Source: Chloroflexota bacterium (GTDB taxonomy: Bacteria; Chloroflexota; Dehalococcoidia; Lucifugimonadales; UBA3495). Taken from it: 6,705 bases of DNA. The stretch is taken from the NCBI GenBank assembly GCA_022562335.1, contig JADFPM010000148.1, forward strand, positions 1 through 6,705. Reading direction: 5' to 3'. The translations under genes were made by a program, and so were the position numbers. The first letter of the stretch is position 1, and every line of letters starts with the position of its first letter. The notes below the pieces were generated by a model that was given only the letters and a program-made list of their open reading frames with translations, ran no database searches and was not told where the DNA came from. Positions 6,358 to 6,705 of the stretch are shown here, in pieces.

Positions 6358-6371
6358 GCCGGGTGCCCGGC
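6358..6371 (-). other. Short GC-rich hairpin at the end of plsY
   Basis: Bases 6358-6362 and 6367-6371 are perfect inverted copies (GCCGG/CCGGC) around a four-base loop; the pairing could extend to six pairs with a two-base loop. On the minus strand it overlaps the plsY stop codon and is followed by GGTGGACAAATTTG, with no run of T. It is therefore not a classical terminator, but it could pause polymerase or shield an RNA end between plsY and gpsA. The rest of 6214-6357 holds no recognisable gene. Confidence 0.3.
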
Positions 6372-6705
6372 TATCCCGCTTTCCGGGCCGGGTTTCCCAA
6401 CCGTCTTTCGTTGCCCTGGCGGATCCGCTGGATGTTGTCCCGGTGCTGCCAGATGATGATTGCGCCGCCAATGACAGCGTACACGGCATAAACTCCGGAG
6501 TACATCCCCACCAGCGTCAGGGCCACCATGAAGAGGCAGCCGATGGTCACCCCTACCACCGAGCCCAGGGAGACGTAACGGCTGACCAGGGTGATGATGA
6601 GGAAAGTCACGGTGGCAACGGCTGCGGCCACCGGCGCCATCATCAAGATCCCGCCCAGTCCGGTGAGGATGCCTCGGCCTCCCCGGAATTGGAGAAACAC
6701 GGGCC
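6371..6705 (-). CDS. plsY: Acyl-phosphate:glycerol-3-phosphate acyltransferase, C-terminal part, cut by window edge
   Basis: PlsY is an integral membrane enzyme that moves an acyl group from acyl-phosphate to glycerol 3-phosphate, giving lysophosphatidic acid. About 110 residues are visible out of the roughly 200 usual. The reading begins PVFLQFRGGRGILTGLGG, matching the family's second conserved motif (G-H-x-x-P-V-F-L-x-F-x-G-G-K-G), here with Arg instead of Lys at visible residue 10. Hydrophobic segments follow at about 18-40, 45-67 and 70-85. The cytoplasmic motif QHRDNIQRIRQGNERRLG (visible residues 86-103) follows and matches the family's third motif. The GTG at 6700-6698 encodes the Val of PVFL and is not a start: the frame is open to the edge. 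Its product chain depends on glycerol 3-phosphate made by gpsA just downstream. Confidence 0.94.
   Translation of the reverse strand, partial: PVFLQFRGGRGILTGLGGILMMAPVAAAVATVTFLIITLVSRYVSLGSVVGVTIGCLFMVALTLVGMYSGVYAVYAVIGGAIIIWQHRDNIQRIRQGNERRLGNPARKAG

Noticed and set aside
6698..6700. GTG at 6700 as a plsY start
   Set aside because: It encodes the Val of the conserved PVFLxF motif and the frame is open to the window edge, so the gene simply continues beyond it.

Overview
The window looks like an ordinary chromosomal stretch of a GC-rich bacterium (roughly 60% GC by eye) and holds eight protein-coding genes, two of them cut by the window edges. Family-level traits (a GATTWG-type GpsA, a threonine synthase with an N-terminal zinc ribbon, a short DUF488 protein, the non-mevalonate pathway enzyme IspH, the acyl-phosphate enzyme PlsY) fit a Chloroflexota-like lineage. 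That placement is inference from remembered family flavour, not from a search. No RNA gene, CRISPR array, insertion sequence or phage gene was seen.

Layout. Left block, minus strand: a crotonase-fold enzyme (372-1190) runs into ribose-phosphate pyrophosphokinase prs (372 leftward, cut at base 1) with a TGATG stop/start overlap. A perfect extended -10 box at 1225-1233 probably drives the pair. A 212-base divergent region (1191-1402) also carries a plausible plus-strand promoter. Central block, plus strand: threonine synthase thrC (GTG start, 1403-2581), ispH (TTG start, 2653-3558), a polytopic flippase-like membrane protein (3641-4693) and a DUF488 protein (4773-5144). The gaps are 71, 82 and 79 bases, and no clear terminator lies between the genes. 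Right block, minus strand and convergent with the centre: gpsA (5221-6213 or slightly longer) lies downstream of plsY (6371-6705, cut by the window end).

How the genes work together. GpsA makes sn-glycerol 3-phosphate and PlsY acylates it, so the right block is the entry to phospholipid synthesis. IspH makes the C5 isoprenoid precursors IPP and DMAPP. The membrane protein downstream resembles lipid-handling proteins, but no substrate can be read from sequence. Prs supplies PRPP for nucleotides, histidine and tryptophan. ThrC ends threonine synthesis.

Nothing here looks like a new defence, mobile or biosynthetic system. The points worth a second look are residue-level departures inside known families: a crotonase lacking both hydratase glutamates, a Prs with an altered adenine-loop motif, a GpsA with a degenerate glycine motif and no good canonical start, and a ThrC with a rearranged zinc knuckle.
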